Part shown: piece by piece, positions 46,603 to 56,357 of the stretch
Position numbering within the stretch: position 1 is the stretch's first letter
How the letters are laid out: every line of letters begins with the position of its first letter
Assembly (NCBI GenBank): GCA_964537285.1
Contig: CAZHZT010000015.1
Location: 1-64,000, forward strand
Length of the DNA: 64,000 nucleotides
Source of the DNA: CAZHZT01 sp964537285
Lineage (GTDB): Bacteria; Bacteroidota; Bacteroidia; Chitinophagales; Saprospiraceae
Reading direction: 5' to 3'
Notes under the pieces: generated by a model
What the model saw: only the letters and a program-made list of their open reading frames with translations
Told to the model about the DNA's origin: nothing
Databases searched by the model: none
Position numbers and translations under genes: made by a program

Positions 46603-47475
46603 ATGAGCAAGACAACCTTTTTACTCAGTTTCCTTATCTTAAACTTTGCTGCAATTGTATCGGCTCAACCATATCTGGTAAATGCCAATGACAAAGGGGT
46701 AATGTTGGATGGCTACGACGTAGTAGATTTCCAAACGAAAGAAAAAGCTACTCCTGGTACATTCCAATATCAAGCTGAATACAATAGCGCGATCTATTAT
46801 TTCTGTTCTGAATCCAATCAAAAGAAATTTCAACAAAACCCGGAGAAGTACGCCCCTCAATACGGTGGTTTCTGTGCGGTTTCGACTTCTATGGGGATGC
46901 TTGAACCGGGAAGTGTAGAAACATGGAGCGTTGTGGATGGTAAGCTGTATGTGCAGCGCAACCAAAAAGCAGCAGGAATGTGGAATCAAAAAGGCCCACA
47001 AATGTTTATCAAGAAAGCCAATGAAAATTGGAATGGGCTTTTCAAAAAGTACGCTTCTTCCATTACGCATCAAGACGTTTACGAAGGGCAAATCACCCTC
47101 GAAGCAGCAATGCGAATGGGAGACATCGCTCTGAAATACATGAGAGAGAATGGTGCTCCAGGCGGTGCAGTAGCCATCGTAGATGATGCCGGACTGCCTG
47201 TTTATATCGTCAGAGCTACGGGTACTTTTTCTGCGGCATCCGATGTTTCTATTCAAAAGGCACGTTCTTCGGCGCTTTTCGGTTTTCCGACCAAGAACCT
47301 TGAAGACGGTATTTACAAAGGCCGTAACTCTTTGATTACAGCTAACTACAATATGATGCGCGGAGGTCTTCCGATTCGCTTCAGAGGAGTCGTTGTTGGT
47401 GGTATTGGCGTGAGCGGGGCTGCAAGCGCTGATCAGGATGTTGAAATTTCAGAAGCTGCTTTGGGGATCCGATAG
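46603..47475 (+). CDS. Secreted YHS-GlcG/HbpS fusion protein
   Basis: A 290-aa exported protein. Signal peptide residues 1-21. Residues 25-110 form a YHS-type metal-binding domain (GVMLDGYDVVDF, AIYYFCSESNQKKF, YAPQYGGFCAVS). Residues 150-290 are a GlcG/HbpS-like domain (ITLEAAMRMGDIALKYMREN, GGAVAIVDDAGLPVY, GVVVGGIGVSGA, DQDVEISEAAL). GlcG/HbpS domains bind haem or small ligands. A fusion of both suggests a periplasmic metal or haem-related redox function (inference). It starts 23 bases after doxX. Confidence 0.88.
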   Translation: MSKTTFLLSFLILNFAAIVSAQPYLVNANDKGVMLDGYDVVDFQTKEKATPGTFQYQAEYNSAIYYFCSESNQKKFQQNPEKYAPQYGGFCAVSTSMGMLEPGSVETWSVVDGKLYVQRNQKAAGMWNQKGPQMFIKKANENWNGLFKKYASSITHQDVYEGQITLEAAMRMGDIALKYMRENGAPGGAVAIVDDAGLPVYIVRATGTFSAASDVSIQKARSSALFGFPTKNLEDGIYKGRNSLITANYNMMRGGLPIRFRGVVVGGIGVSGAASADQDVEISEAALGIR

Positions 47476-47506
47476 AGAAAAATTCAAGTACTATTCTTGA
47501 AATTAA

Positions 47507-47521
47507 AATTTGTCAAAGAAC
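47507..47521. repeat. Single end of family P repeat before SMP-30 gene
   Basis: AAATTTGTCAAAGAAC is the right-hand end of family P and lies 13 bases before the ATG of the SMP-30 gene, as also at 55091-55106 before the 55121 gene and, on the minus strand, before the glycerate kinase. Confidence 0.5.
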
Positions 47522-47534
47522 TAAACTTATTAAA

Positions 47535-49164
47535 ATGAGACTTTTGAATCCTAGCGTCCTAACAATATTTTTACTTGGTCTTTTTTCTGTTTTACATGCT
47601 CAGGAAAGAAGAGAACCGGCAATTGGCCAGGCGGACGCCATCATCGATTTGCGAACACACGAAGGCGTCAAAATGGTCCGATCGGCATGGAAATACAGTG
47701 ATGCGGAAGTGGTGAAGGCTAATTTCAACGCTCCCGGGCCCGGGGAAAATGATCCTCTGTTGTTATATCCAACAGGCAAGAAAATCAAAACTCAGGATAT
47801 TGCACCCAAAGCCGGAGGCAATGACTTTGATGACAGCGCCTGGGAAACACTTGATCCGACTACACTTGAAGCACGCAGAGCCAATGGACTGGCTTGTTTT
47901 AACTGGTATCGCCTCAATATAACGATCCCTGAGAAAATCGGTGGTTTTGATCCTACCGGCTCCACTGTGGTTTTTGAAATCGTAGTGGATGACTACTCTG
48001 AAATATGGGTAAATGGCAAACTAAACAAAACCTTTGGCCAGGCAGGAAATGGAATGATCAGTGGTTTTAATGCACGCAACCGGGTTTTCCTTACGGAAAA
48101 TGCCCAGCCAGGTGAAAGCTATCAATTGGCTATATTCGGTATTAATGGCCCGCTGGCTGATATTCCTACCAATTACATCTGGATTCGCTCAGCCACTCTG
48201 GATTTTTATAAAAATTATCCCGTTCGGGAGGATTGGAAAAACCTGGGGAAGATTATCAAAACAGATGACAAATTAGACGGAATCATCGATACGGATGCAA
48301 AAATCGAAAAACCGGCAGAAGGCTTTCAGTTCATTGAAGGTCCGGTATGGCATCCGAATGGTTATTTATTGTTCAGTGATCCAAATGCTAATGTCATTTA
48401 CAAATATGATCCGACTACCAGAAATGTAATGGTTTATATTACTAAATCCGGCTACGCGGGCATCGATATTGGCGAATATCATCAACCAGGCTCCAATGGT
48501 TTGGCTATTGACGATCAGGGGAGGCTCTATGTTTGCCAGCATGGTAATCGTCGGGTAGTCAGACATGAAAGAAAAGGCCCTGTAACGGTTGTGGCAGATA
48601 ATTTTAATGGTAAAAAACTGGATAGCCCGAATGATTTGGTATTGAAGTCAGATGGCACCTTATATTTCACAGATCCTCCCTACGGCTTACCAAAAGCTTA
48701 TGAAGACCCTAGGAAAGAACTGGATTTTCAGGGTCAGAGTAAAGGACGGAAAAACAGAGCTGCTCTCTAAAGCTATTGGAGGGCCCAACGGCATTGCTTT
48801 TTCTCCTGACGAAAAATACCTCTATGTAGGAAACTGGGATATTCGCGATGTCATGCATACGAAGCAGGTGTTCCGGTTTACGGTAAAACCTGATGGTACT
48901 TTAGGTGAACCAGAAGTGTTTTTCAATATGATCCAAACGGATGAAGCTGAAGCAATTGACGGGATAAAGGTCGATAAAGCAGGCAACCTTTTCGTTTCGG
49001 CTCCCGGAGGGATTTGGATTATCAGTGCTTCCGGAGAGCTTTTGGGCAAGATAATCGGCCCTGAACGCCCGGCCAACATGGCCTGGGGAGAAGATGGGAA
49101 AACACTATTCTTAACTGCTCACACAGGGCTATACAAGATTCGGGTAAAGACAGGAAAAAAATAA
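47535..49164 (+). pseudogene. SMP-30/gluconolactonase with small deletion
   Basis: Signal peptide (residues 1-22), a jelly-roll-like N-terminal domain (residues 60-240, FEIVVDDYSEIWVNGK), then a six-bladed SMP-30/gluconolactonase propeller: FIEGPVWHPNGYLLFSDP, QPGSNGLAIDDQGRLYVCQHGNRR, DSPNDLVLKSDGTLYFTDPPYG, GGPNGIAFSPDEKYLYVGNW. Near 48735 a few bases are missing (ELDFQG should join directly to RVKDGKTELLSK), so the frame changes and the reading stops at 48770. The downstream half is otherwise intact. It would hydrolyse a sugar lactone in the periplasm, fitting the upstream GMC dehydrogenase. Confidence 0.88.
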
Positions 49165-49215
49165 CCAATTCAGAATAAAGTCTAATCAAACCATTTTTAA
49201 CCAAAACTTCAGATC

Positions 49216-49761
49216 ATGAAAGTTTTTATTACAACCATTATTTTACTTGCCGCTTTTCACTTGGGCTTCTCACAAAAAATTGAGAGAACCTCTAAACTAA
49301 TGGGCGGAACACTTGAAGTCAGAGGAATTATGCCTGATGACGGTCCCAACACTTTTGCTATTGATTTTAACCCTACGGTTGGTATCTTTTTAGCAGATAA
49401 TTTTGCTGTTGGTCCAGGCCTAAACCTGGCATATTCCAATACTTCTGACACGGACACCAAGTCTTTTAAATTCGGAGTATCTCCTCTGGTTAGATACTAT
49501 GTGGATTTAGGAGACAGCAACATGAAATTATTTGGTCAGGCAACCGGTTGATACAACTGGGTGGATACTGAAACCGGGGAAATATCTGTAAACGACGATT
49601 TCTACAATGCGGGAGTAGGAATGGGTATGGCGATGTTTCCTGTGAGAAGTGTGGGCATTGAAATGTCCATTAATTACTTGAAAAACCCAAGGTTTAATGA
49701 TGGGGTTGATGCCATTATGCTGAGGGTCGGGATCTTTGCTTACAAGCGTCCAAAGAAATAA
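49216..49761 (+). pseudogene. Outer-membrane beta-barrel protein with TGA
   Basis: A 181-residue frame with a signal peptide (ending GFSQ), then alternating barrel strands (NTFAIDFNPTVGIFLADNFAVG, SPLVRYYVDLG, KLFGQATG). TGA at 49549-49551 interrupts the same frame before YNWVDTETGEIS; TGG-to-TGA or a similar change is likely. The rest (YNAGVGMGMAMFPV, GVDAIMLRVGIFAYK) completes the barrel. Small OmpA-less porin-like proteins of this kind are common in Bacteroidota; no specific function. Confidence 0.8.
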
Positions 49762-49774
49762 GTTCAACCGTTTT

Positions 49775-49835
49775 GAGGAAGTCCGAAATGAGGGCATCCT
49801 GAAAATATGGGATAGCTCATGTTTCAGACTTCCTC
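49775..49835. terminator. GAGGAAGTC..GACTTCCTC inverted repeat
   Basis: Inverted GAGGAAGTC (49775-49783) and GACTTCCTC (49827-49835) with further partial pairing lie 14 bases after the stop of the outer-membrane gene. A possible terminator. The rest of the gap to 50088 is the family B element. Confidence 0.4.
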
Positions 49836-49878
49836 TATAAACCCAGGGGCCAAATAACAAAAAAAATCCGTGAACTAC

Positions 49879-50067
49879 TTAAGTAGTTCACGGAAATAGA
49901 CTATACAAATAATCTTTGCCGTCTGTAGAAGCATTTTTTGCTTGGAGATCGACACTTTTTTAGGATTTTTTTTCGAAAAATCCTAAAAAAGTGTCGATCT
50001 CCAACTAAAAAACCTTCCTGCCAAGGGCATCGATAGTTTATACAGTTCAAATCCGTGAACTACTTAA
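49879..50067. mobile_element. 189-bp family B element, inverted copy
   Basis: Same length and ends as 8318-8506 but in the opposite orientation. The hairpin core around GGAGATCGACACTTTTTT differs from that copy by paired changes in both arms, keeping perfect pairing. At the left, a second reversed end (TCCGTGAACTAC, from 49867) is joined to it, giving a small palindrome. It ends 20 bases before the SDR gene. Confidence 0.75.
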
Positions 50068-50087
50068 GATCATTTAAAAAATAAATC

Positions 50088-50909
50088 ATGTATCAAAAAC
50101 CCAATAAAAGATTATTCGGTCAAACGGCCATCATTACAGGAGCCAACTCTGGTATAGGAAAAGCTGTTGCAGAAGCCATCGGAAAAGAAGGCGCCAACGT
50201 AGTGATTAACTATATCTCAAAACCTGAAGAAGCAGAAGAACTGGCCCATAGCCTTTGTGAAGATGAACTTTGTGGCCGAGGCATTGCAATTAAAGCCGAT
50301 GTTAGCAAAGAAGACCAGGTGGTGAATATGTTTAAGCAAACCATCGATACCTTTGGTACGGTAGATATCGTAGTGGCCAACGCAGGTATTCAAAGAGATT
50401 ATCCTCTGCATGATATGCCGCTAAAAGAATGGCAATTTGTGTTGGATGTAAATCTTACCGGTCATTTCTTATGCGCCCGGGAAGGGATCAAGGAGTTTTT
50501 GCGGCGAGGAATGCGTCCTGAAGTATCTTCTGCGCTAGGCAAGATTCTTCATATGAGTTCGGTACATGAAATCATTCCCTGGGCTGGTCATGCCAATTAT
50601 GCTGCTTCAAAAAGCGCTCTTATTATGCTGATGAAAACGATTGCCCAGGAATACGGCCCACAGAAAGTAAGAGCCAACAGTATTGCCCCAGGAGCAATTC
50701 AGACGCCTATTAATCGCGAAGCTTGGGAAACCCGGGAAGCGCTTGATAAGCTGAACGAACTTATCCCATACAAGCGCATCGGTAAGCCTTCCGACATTGG
50801 TTCTTCAGCTGCGTGGCTGGCATCTGATGAATCTGATTATATTAACGGAACCACTCTCTTTATTGATGGAGCAATGACTTGTTATCCGGGCTTTACGACC
50901 AATGGATAA
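50088..50909 (+). CDS. SDR oxidoreductase (glucose 1-dehydrogenase-like)
   Basis: A 273-aa short-chain dehydrogenase with GANSGIGKAVAEAIG (NAD(P) motif), NAGIQRDYP, catalytic Ser in HMSSVHEI, and Tyr-Lys in NYAASKSALIM. The C-terminal IAPGAIQTPIN and GTTLFIDGAM match the glucose/ribitol dehydrogenase subgroup. It is intact. The next genes encode a GH63-like glucosidase and an MFS transporter, so a role in oligosaccharide use is plausible (inference). Confidence 0.9.
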   Translation: MYQKPNKRLFGQTAIITGANSGIGKAVAEAIGKEGANVVINYISKPEEAEELAHSLCEDELCGRGIAIKADVSKEDQVVNMFKQTIDTFGTVDIVVANAGIQRDYPLHDMPLKEWQFVLDVNLTGHFLCAREGIKEFLRRGMRPEVSSALGKILHMSSVHEIIPWAGHANYAASKSALIMLMKTIAQEYGPQKVRANSIAPGAIQTPINREAWETREALDKLNELIPYKRIGKPSDIGSSAAWLASDESDYINGTTLFIDGAMTCYPGFTTNG

Positions 50910-50915
50910 ATTAGA

Positions 50916-51041
50916 CTTGTTCTGCAACTGATTAATGGGCTTAAATTGCCAAATTTTATTTTGTGCTGGGTTGAAAATAATCGATGTAGATATGACTCCA
51001 GAAGGCATTAAGGATGAGTTAATCCTGTGTTTTTCGCCTTG
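50916..51041. repeat. Second copy of 127-bp repeat (see 8138)
   Basis: Shares CTTGTTCTG, AATGGGCTTAAATTGCCAAA, GTTGAAAATAA and TTTTTCGCCTTG with 8138-8264. It occupies the gap between the SDR and glucosidase genes. Confidence 0.55.
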
Positions 51042-51120
51042 AATAAAATAAAACTTGGTCAATTACACTCCATCAGCAGCTACAGAATAAGTATTGCCAA
51101 AATTTCAACATTCATAACAA

Positions 51121-53766
51121 ATGACAAAAGAACACCTTCGCTTAAAAGAAAACTACACCAACCAAAAGGCATGGTTGAAATGGGGGCCCTACCTCAGTGA
51201 ACGCCAGTGGGGAACCGTAAGGGAAGACTATAGTGAGCACGGCACCGCCTGGGATTACTTCCCTCACGACCACGCCCGCAGCCGAACTTATCGCTGGGGA
51301 GAAGATGGGATTGCCGGTATTTGCGATGAATTCTGTAACCTTTGCTTCGGTATCGCTCTGTGGAACGGCAAAGATCCTATTATTAAGGAAAGACTGTTTG
51401 GCCTGGCCGGGCCTGAGGGAAATCACGGGGAAGATGTCAAGGAGTTGTATTACTATCTCGATAGTACACCGACTCATTCCTACATGAAGCACTTATACAA
51501 ATACCCTCAGGCGGCTTATCCGTATGCTGATCTGGTAGAAACCAACCAGCGCCGTTCTAAAGAAGAACCTGAATATGAATTGCTCGATACGGGTATTTTT
51601 GAAGGCAACCGCTATTTTGATGTTTTTACGGAATATGCCAAGGCTGGTGATAAGGATATTTTGATTAAAATAAGCATTCACAACAGAGCTGATGAAGAAG
51701 CAGAGGTGACCTTGTTGCCCACCCTCTGGTTTAGAAACCTGTGGAGTGTTGGCATGGTTGATGAAAAACCACAAATGTCAGAATTGTCTTCAACGAAAGC
51801 TTATGGCTGCATAAAAGCTGTTCATCAAAAGATTGGCGATTATTATTTCTATTACGAAACCCCTGAGCGCACCCTTTTTACCGAAAACGAAACCAATACG
51901 GAGCGTATATTCGGGCTTGAAAATGGTTCTCCTTTTGTAAAAGATAGTATTAATGATGCTGTGGTAAACGGCAATTTTGAGTTGCTTGAAAATAAGAACG
52001 CAGGAACGAAATGCACACCGCTATATCGCTTAAAAATTGAAGGAGGAGAAAGCACATCCATTCGCTTGCGACTTTCTAAACAGCAAAAAACTTCTAACCC
52101 ATTAAAGAAAGAATTTGAAAAAGCGTTTGCTGAACGTCTTGAAGAGGCCAATGAATTTTATACCTCTTTCGTTCCTGAGAATGGTGATTCAGATTTGAAG
52201 AACATTCAGCGGCAGGCTTTTGCGGGGATGTTATGGAGTAAGCAATATTTCAATATTGACATTCCGCGTTGGCTGAACGGCGATCCCGGGCAAGTTCCGC
52301 CTCCGGAAGCACGAAAAAATGGTCGTAATAGTGAATGGATGACCCTGAATAATGAGGATATCATTTCGATGCCTGATAAATGGGAATACCCCTGGTATGC
52401 TGCCTGGGACCTGGCTTTCCATTGTGTTCCCTTGGCCATGGTAGATCCTGACTTTGCAAAAGACCAACTCATCCTTTTCCTACGGGAATGGTATATGCGC
52501 CCTAATGGTCAATTGCCGGCCTATGAGTGGGCATTTGGAGATGTCAACCCTCCTGTTCATGCCTGGGCTTGTATGAGGGTTTACCGTATTGAAAAAGAAC
52601 GTACGGGCAAGGGAGATATGGCTTTTCTGAAAAGGGTCTTTCAAAAATTACTCATCAACTTTACCTGGTGGGTCAATCGTAAAGACCACAACGATAACAA
52701 CGTATTTGAAGGAGGTTTCCTCGGCTTGGACAATATCGGGATCTTTGATCGCAGTGCGGCAATTCCGGGTGGAGGTCGTCTGGAGCAAGCCGATGGAACG
52801 AGCTGGATGGCGATGTATTGCCTGAATATGTTGGACATGGCGCTGGAAATCAGCCGGGAAGATCCTACTTTTGAAGACGTGACGACTAAGTTTTTTGAAC
52901 ACTTCGTGTACATCGCTGAATCACTCAATCGAATCGGAGAGGATTGGACGGGTGCCTGGGATGAAGAGGAAGGCTTTTTCTACGATATTCTTGCCCTGCC
53001 TGATGGCCGCTACATTCCTTTGAAAGTTCGTTCGCTGGTGGGCTTGTCTACACTCTTTGCTACGCTCGTGCTGGATAAGGAAAGACTCGAAAAGGTGCCT
53101 GATTTTAGACGACGGTTAAAGTGGTTCCGCAATTATCGTATCCGGAATAAGTTTTATGTCGTTATTGAAGAATACGAAGAAGGGGAAGACATTCTTTTGT
53201 CCTTAACCCCTAAAAAAAGGCTGAAAAAATTACTCGGCGCATTGCTCGAAGAGAACGAGTTTTTATCACCGGGAGGTATTCGCGCAGTATCCAAGATCCA
53301 TGAAACCCCCTTTGTTACGAATATTGACGGACAAGACTTTGGACTGAAGTACGAGCCTGCCGAATCTTCTACGGGGCTGTTTGGTGGGAACTCTAATTGG
53401 CGTGGCCCGGTGTGGATGCCTATGAATTTCCTCCTCATCCAGTCTTTAAATGAGTTACACAAATACTATGGTAAAGATGTGAGTGTGGCATGCCCTGCAA
53501 CTCACGACGAGCTTTTTCAACTTGGTGATGTAGCCAATGATTTATCGGAGAGACTTATCTCTTTGTTTAAGGCTGATAAAGATGGCAAGCGCCCAGTACA
53601 TGGTGAAGACGAGTTGTACCAGAAAGATCCGTTTTTCAAAGATCTTATTCTGTTTTACGAATATTTCCACGGCGATAACGGTCGCGGAGTAGGAGCTTCC
53701 CACCAAACCGGCTGGACCGGAGTGGTAGCCGAGTTGATTGACCGGGTAGCGTGGAAGAAGGGTTAG
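51121..53766 (+). CDS. GH63-like (MGH1-like) glucosidase
   Basis: An 881-aa cytoplasmic enzyme, no signal peptide. N-terminal beta domain with LSERQWGTVREDYSEHGTAWDYFPHDHARSR split over residues 26-56, a feature of MGH1-like proteins. An (alpha/alpha)6 barrel lies about 380-880, with YPWYAAWDLAFHCVPLAMVDP, PAYEWAFGDVNPPVHAWA, and a late region RGPVWMPMNFLLIQSL and GASHQTGWTGVVAEL. The Asp/Glu pairs typical of GH63 lie in these segments. Probable substrate is an alpha-glucoside; family membership is by motif memory. Its neighbours are an SDR and an MFS transporter. Confidence 0.85.
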   Translation: MTKEHLRLKENYTNQKAWLKWGPYLSERQWGTVREDYSEHGTAWDYFPHDHARSRTYRWGEDGIAGICDEFCNLCFGIALWNGKDPIIKERLFGLAGPEGNHGEDVKELYYYLDSTPTHSYMKHLYKYPQAAYPYADLVETNQRRSKEEPEYELLDTGIFEGNRYFDVFTEYAKAGDKDILIKISIHNRADEEAEVTLLPTLWFRNLWSVGMVDEKPQMSELSSTKAYGCIKAVHQKIGDYYFYYETPERTLFTENETNTERIFGLENGSPFVKDSINDAVVNGNFELLENKNAGTKCTPLYRLKIEGGESTSIRLRLSKQQKTSNPLKKEFEKAFAERLEEANEFYTSFVPENGDSDLKNIQRQAFAGMLWSKQYFNIDIPRWLNGDPGQVPPPEARKNGRNSEWMTLNNEDIISMPDKWEYPWYAAWDLAFHCVPLAMVDPDFAKDQLILFLREWYMRPNGQLPAYEWAFGDVNPPVHAWACMRVYRIEKERTGKGDMAFLKRVFQKLLINFTWWVNRKDHNDNNVFEGGFLGLDNIGIFDRSAAIPGGGRLEQADGTSWMAMYCLNMLDMALEISREDPTFEDVTTKFFEHFVYIAESLNRIGEDWTGAWDEEEGFFYDILALPDGRYIPLKVRSLVGLSTLFATLVLDKERLEKVPDFRRRLKWFRNYRIRNKFYVVIEEYEEGEDILLSLTPKKRLKKLLGALLEENEFLSPGGIRAVSKIHETPFVTNIDGQDFGLKYEPAESSTGLFGGNSNWRGPVWMPMNFLLIQSLNELHKYYGKDVSVACPATHDELFQLGDVANDLSERLISLFKADKDGKRPVHGEDELYQKDPFFKDLILFYEYFHGDNGRGVGASHQTGWTGVVAELIDRVAWKKG

Positions 53767-53820
53767 TCATTAACAGTTGACAACCTCCACCTGCTAATGA
53801 CAAACAACAAAATATAAATT

Positions 53821-55041
53821 ATGAACCAACGTATAAAGTCCATTATCGCGATATATTTAAGTGCCTACTTACAGGGTGTGGTACTTGTATTGTACCCTGC
53901 AGCCGGAGCTATTTTCACCAGCCAGGATTTTCATGGTTTGAGCGGTGCGGAGTTTGGGATTTTATTCACGCCTCAGATTGCCTTCGCCATTCTATCCTCC
54001 CTTTCTGCATCTAAATTTGCGGAGCGTTACGGGATGAAGCGGGTGCTTTCCTGGGGATTGATGAGCAATCTGTTATCCATGTTGTTTTTTGCCGGAAGCG
54101 TGTTTTGTATTGGCATGAGCAATCTTCCTTTTTGGAGTTTGATGGCAGGGACAGCTACCTTAGGAGCAGGTTTTGGTTTTACGATTACTGCTCTTAATCC
54201 ACTCGCTTATCATTTATTTCCTGGAAAGGAAGCTTCGGCAGTGACTGGTATGCATATTTTTTTAGGTTTAGGAACAACATCTGCACCACTATTGCTAAGT
54301 GCCTTTCAGGGAATGGGGTGGTGGTGGGGATCGAGCCTGATCATTGCTGTTTTAATCTTATTGATGATTTTGTTTCAGGTTCCTTTACCGCTTAGTTTGC
54401 CGCCAGCTGATGAAGAAGAAAGCCAGGTAAGAGGTGAAAAAATTCCTTTCAGGATCTGGTTATTTGCACTCGTCATTTTTTTATACGCTTTTAGTGAAGC
54501 CACTTTTGGAAATTGGGGCACGATCTACTTGGAAAAAGAGGCAGGATTGGCTGCTACTTCTGCAGCTTTGGGCTTGTCAGTCTTTTGGGCATCGATTACT
54601 GTTGGCCGGGTATTATTTACATTTTTAGCCTTGCGATTTAATACAAAAACCCTTTACCTGGCAATTCCATTTGTTGTGGCAGGCGTATTCCTGATTATGC
54701 CTGGATTGGAAGGAAGGGTAATGAATCTTGCTGCAATGGCTGTTGGTGGTTTGGGACTATCCTTTTATTTTCCGAACTCTATAAGTATCGCGACTGATGA
54801 ATTTCCGAGACATGCCGCTATTGTTTCAGGGGCAATGGTTGCAGCTATTCAGTTAGGAACCGGAGTGAGCGCAAATGTGGTCGGTTTTCTGAGTCAGAGC
54901 TTTTCATTGGGTCTCATTTTTCAGATGTCTGCTGCGTATGGAGCGTTAACAGGGCTACTTGGTATTTATCTGCATTTTTCTAATCAAAAAAATCACCGTT
55001 CTTTAACAAATTGTGTGGAACTTCAAAATGATAACCCTTGA
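53821..55041 (+). CDS. MFS transporter with repeat-derived C-terminus
   Basis: A 406-aa major facilitator. The first six helices include GVVLVLYPAAGAIFTSQ, and a loop between helices 2 and 3 has KFAERYGMKRVLSWG, the MFS signature. The closest type is a fucose or hexose permease-like exporter; substrate unknown. The last 15 residues (NHRSLTNCVELQNDNP) lie in a family P repeat (from 54998), so the native stop was probably lost when the repeat arrived. The gene is 54 bases downstream of the glucosidase. Confidence 0.88.
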   Translation: MNQRIKSIIAIYLSAYLQGVVLVLYPAAGAIFTSQDFHGLSGAEFGILFTPQIAFAILSSLSASKFAERYGMKRVLSWGLMSNLLSMLFFAGSVFCIGMSNLPFWSLMAGTATLGAGFGFTITALNPLAYHLFPGKEASAVTGMHIFLGLGTTSAPLLLSAFQGMGWWWGSSLIIAVLILLMILFQVPLPLSLPPADEEESQVRGEKIPFRIWLFALVIFLYAFSEATFGNWGTIYLEKEAGLAATSAALGLSVFWASITVGRVLFTFLALRFNTKTLYLAIPFVVAGVFLIMPGLEGRVMNLAAMAVGGLGLSFYFPNSISIATDEFPRHAAIVSGAMVAAIQLGTGVSANVVGFLSQSFSLGLIFQMSAAYGALTGLLGIYLHFSNQKNHRSLTNCVELQNDNP

Positions 55042-55106
55042 ATACCCTTGTGGCTGAAAGGGTTATCATTTTGAAGTTTCATTTTCCACAATTTATGTCA
55101 AAGAAC
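54998..55106. repeat. Palindromic repeat, family P, complete copy
   Basis: 109 bases, left end GTTCTTTAACAAATTGTGTG and right end CACAATTTATGTCAAAGAAC, arms AACTTCAAAATGATAACCCT and its complement. The left end overlaps the MFS reading frame; the right end lies 14 bases before the ATG of the 55121 gene. Confidence 0.82.
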
Positions 55107-55120
55107 TAAAATCAATAATC

Positions 55121-55579
55121 ATGAAATTACAACCAATTACAAAATCACACGGCTTTGCCACTACTCAAAAGAAAGTAAAATCCATTTTTTCTCCATCCTG
55201 GCAACTAGCTGAAAATATGGCAGAATGGATAGAAGATGTTGAATTCCTGAAACAGGAGTGTACATTCCTTAAATGGCTTGTATGCGAAGCAATGAGCATC
55301 AGCACTGGCCCGAAAAAAGAAAACTTGATACAGCTTCAGCAGCAGTACTCAGATTTTCAGGTGAAAATGTTGGCTTCTTTCCAACATAAATTAAATGACT
55401 GGTACAAGCTTCTACAAAAGCCAAAAGATGAAAAGCATGCTTCTGCTTCTTCGGGAAAGGCTTTTGAGCAGTATCAATTGCTGAAAAGCGCTTTTAGAGT
55501 ATTGAATGTAGAGTTTAGGCAATTAAAAAGTGCGACCTTTGCAAATGTCGATAACGTCCAACGAGTCTCTATTTATTAA
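55121..55579 (+). CDS. Small helical protein, unknown
   Basis: A 152-aa cytoplasmic protein, mainly helical, with a coiled-coil-like middle (FLKQECTFLKWLVCEAM, QYQLLKSAFRVLNVEFRQL). No recognised motif. It begins 15 bases after a family P repeat and ends 24 bases before the NAD(P)H-hydrate epimerase gene, so the two may be co-transcribed. Codon use and GC content look like its neighbours. Confidence 0.7.
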   Translation: MKLQPITKSHGFATTQKKVKSIFSPSWQLAENMAEWIEDVEFLKQECTFLKWLVCEAMSISTGPKKENLIQLQQQYSDFQVKMLASFQHKLNDWYKLLQKPKDEKHASASSGKAFEQYQLLKSAFRVLNVEFRQLKSATFANVDNVQRVSIY

Positions 55580-55603
55580 CCTTTTAATTCGCAAGAATAC
55601 ACC

Positions 55604-56350
55604 ATGATAAAAATATCAAAATATAACGAAGCCATACCTCGTCTTACCACTGAACAAATGATTGAGGTAGATCGGCTAATGATGCATGAGTACCACATTG
55701 AGCTTATCCAGATGATGGAGAATGCAGGCCGGTGCCTGGCTATTGTGGCAGCAGAGCGTTTTTTTAATGGAGATCCAACCAATAAGAACGTTATTGTTTT
55801 AGCCGGTACGGGCGGAAACGGTGGTGGAGCTCTTGTCTGTGCCCGTCGTTTGAAAAATTGGGGTGCAAATGTAAGCGTATATCTGTCTGATGAAGATGAA
55901 AAAATGACCCCAATTCCTGGTCATCAATTGAAGATTCTTCGTCGAATGGGTTTGCCCGTTAAAAAAGCGGATGAACTGGATAGCGCTCCCCATGCCGACC
56001 TTGTTATTGATGGCATTATTGGATACAGCGTGAAAGGAGATCCATTCGGCTTGCCCAAAGTGATGATCGACTGGGCCAATAGTCAATCGGCTCCTGTTTT
56101 ATCGCTGGATACTCCGTCAGGACTGGATTTGACAAGTGGGACGGTGCATTCCCCTACAGTAAAAGCCGTAGCAACTCTGACGCTCGCACTACCCAAGTAC
56201 GGGCTTTTCGACTCGAAAGCCTTAGGGCACAGAGGAGAGCTCTACCTGGGAGATATCAGCGTCCCTGCTGAATTGTATGCCGAACCCAGCCTGAATATTG
56301 AAGTCAGCAAAAGCATCTTTGCTCAATCCGATGTAATGAGAATAGATTAA
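55604..56350 (+). CDS. nnrE: NAD(P)H-hydrate epimerase (YjeF N-type)
   Basis: Repairs hydrated NAD(P)H by epimerising the R form for dehydration. The 248-aa protein has the YjeF_N pattern: MIEVDRLMMHEYHIELIQMMENAGR, GTGGNGGGALVCARRL, an Asp in DLVIDGIIGY, and SLDTPSGLDLTSG. The loop normally reading GxGNNGGDG is GTGGNGGGA here, so a change near the nucleotide-binding site is possible. The companion dehydratase domain (NnrD), often fused, is absent. Followed by a family C repeat. Confidence 0.85.
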   Translation: MIKISKYNEAIPRLTTEQMIEVDRLMMHEYHIELIQMMENAGRCLAIVAAERFFNGDPTNKNVIVLAGTGGNGGGALVCARRLKNWGANVSVYLSDEDEKMTPIPGHQLKILRRMGLPVKKADELDSAPHADLVIDGIIGYSVKGDPFGLPKVMIDWANSQSAPVLSLDTPSGLDLTSGTVHSPTVKAVATLTLALPKYGLFDSKALGHRGELYLGDISVPAELYAEPSLNIEVSKSIFAQSDVMRID

Positions 56351-56357
56351 GTACTTT

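Noticed and set aside
46639..47256. 205-codon antisense frame opposite the YHS-GlcG gene
   Set aside because: It lies fully opposite a well-supported gene and its translation lacks any domain-like pattern; a shadow frame.
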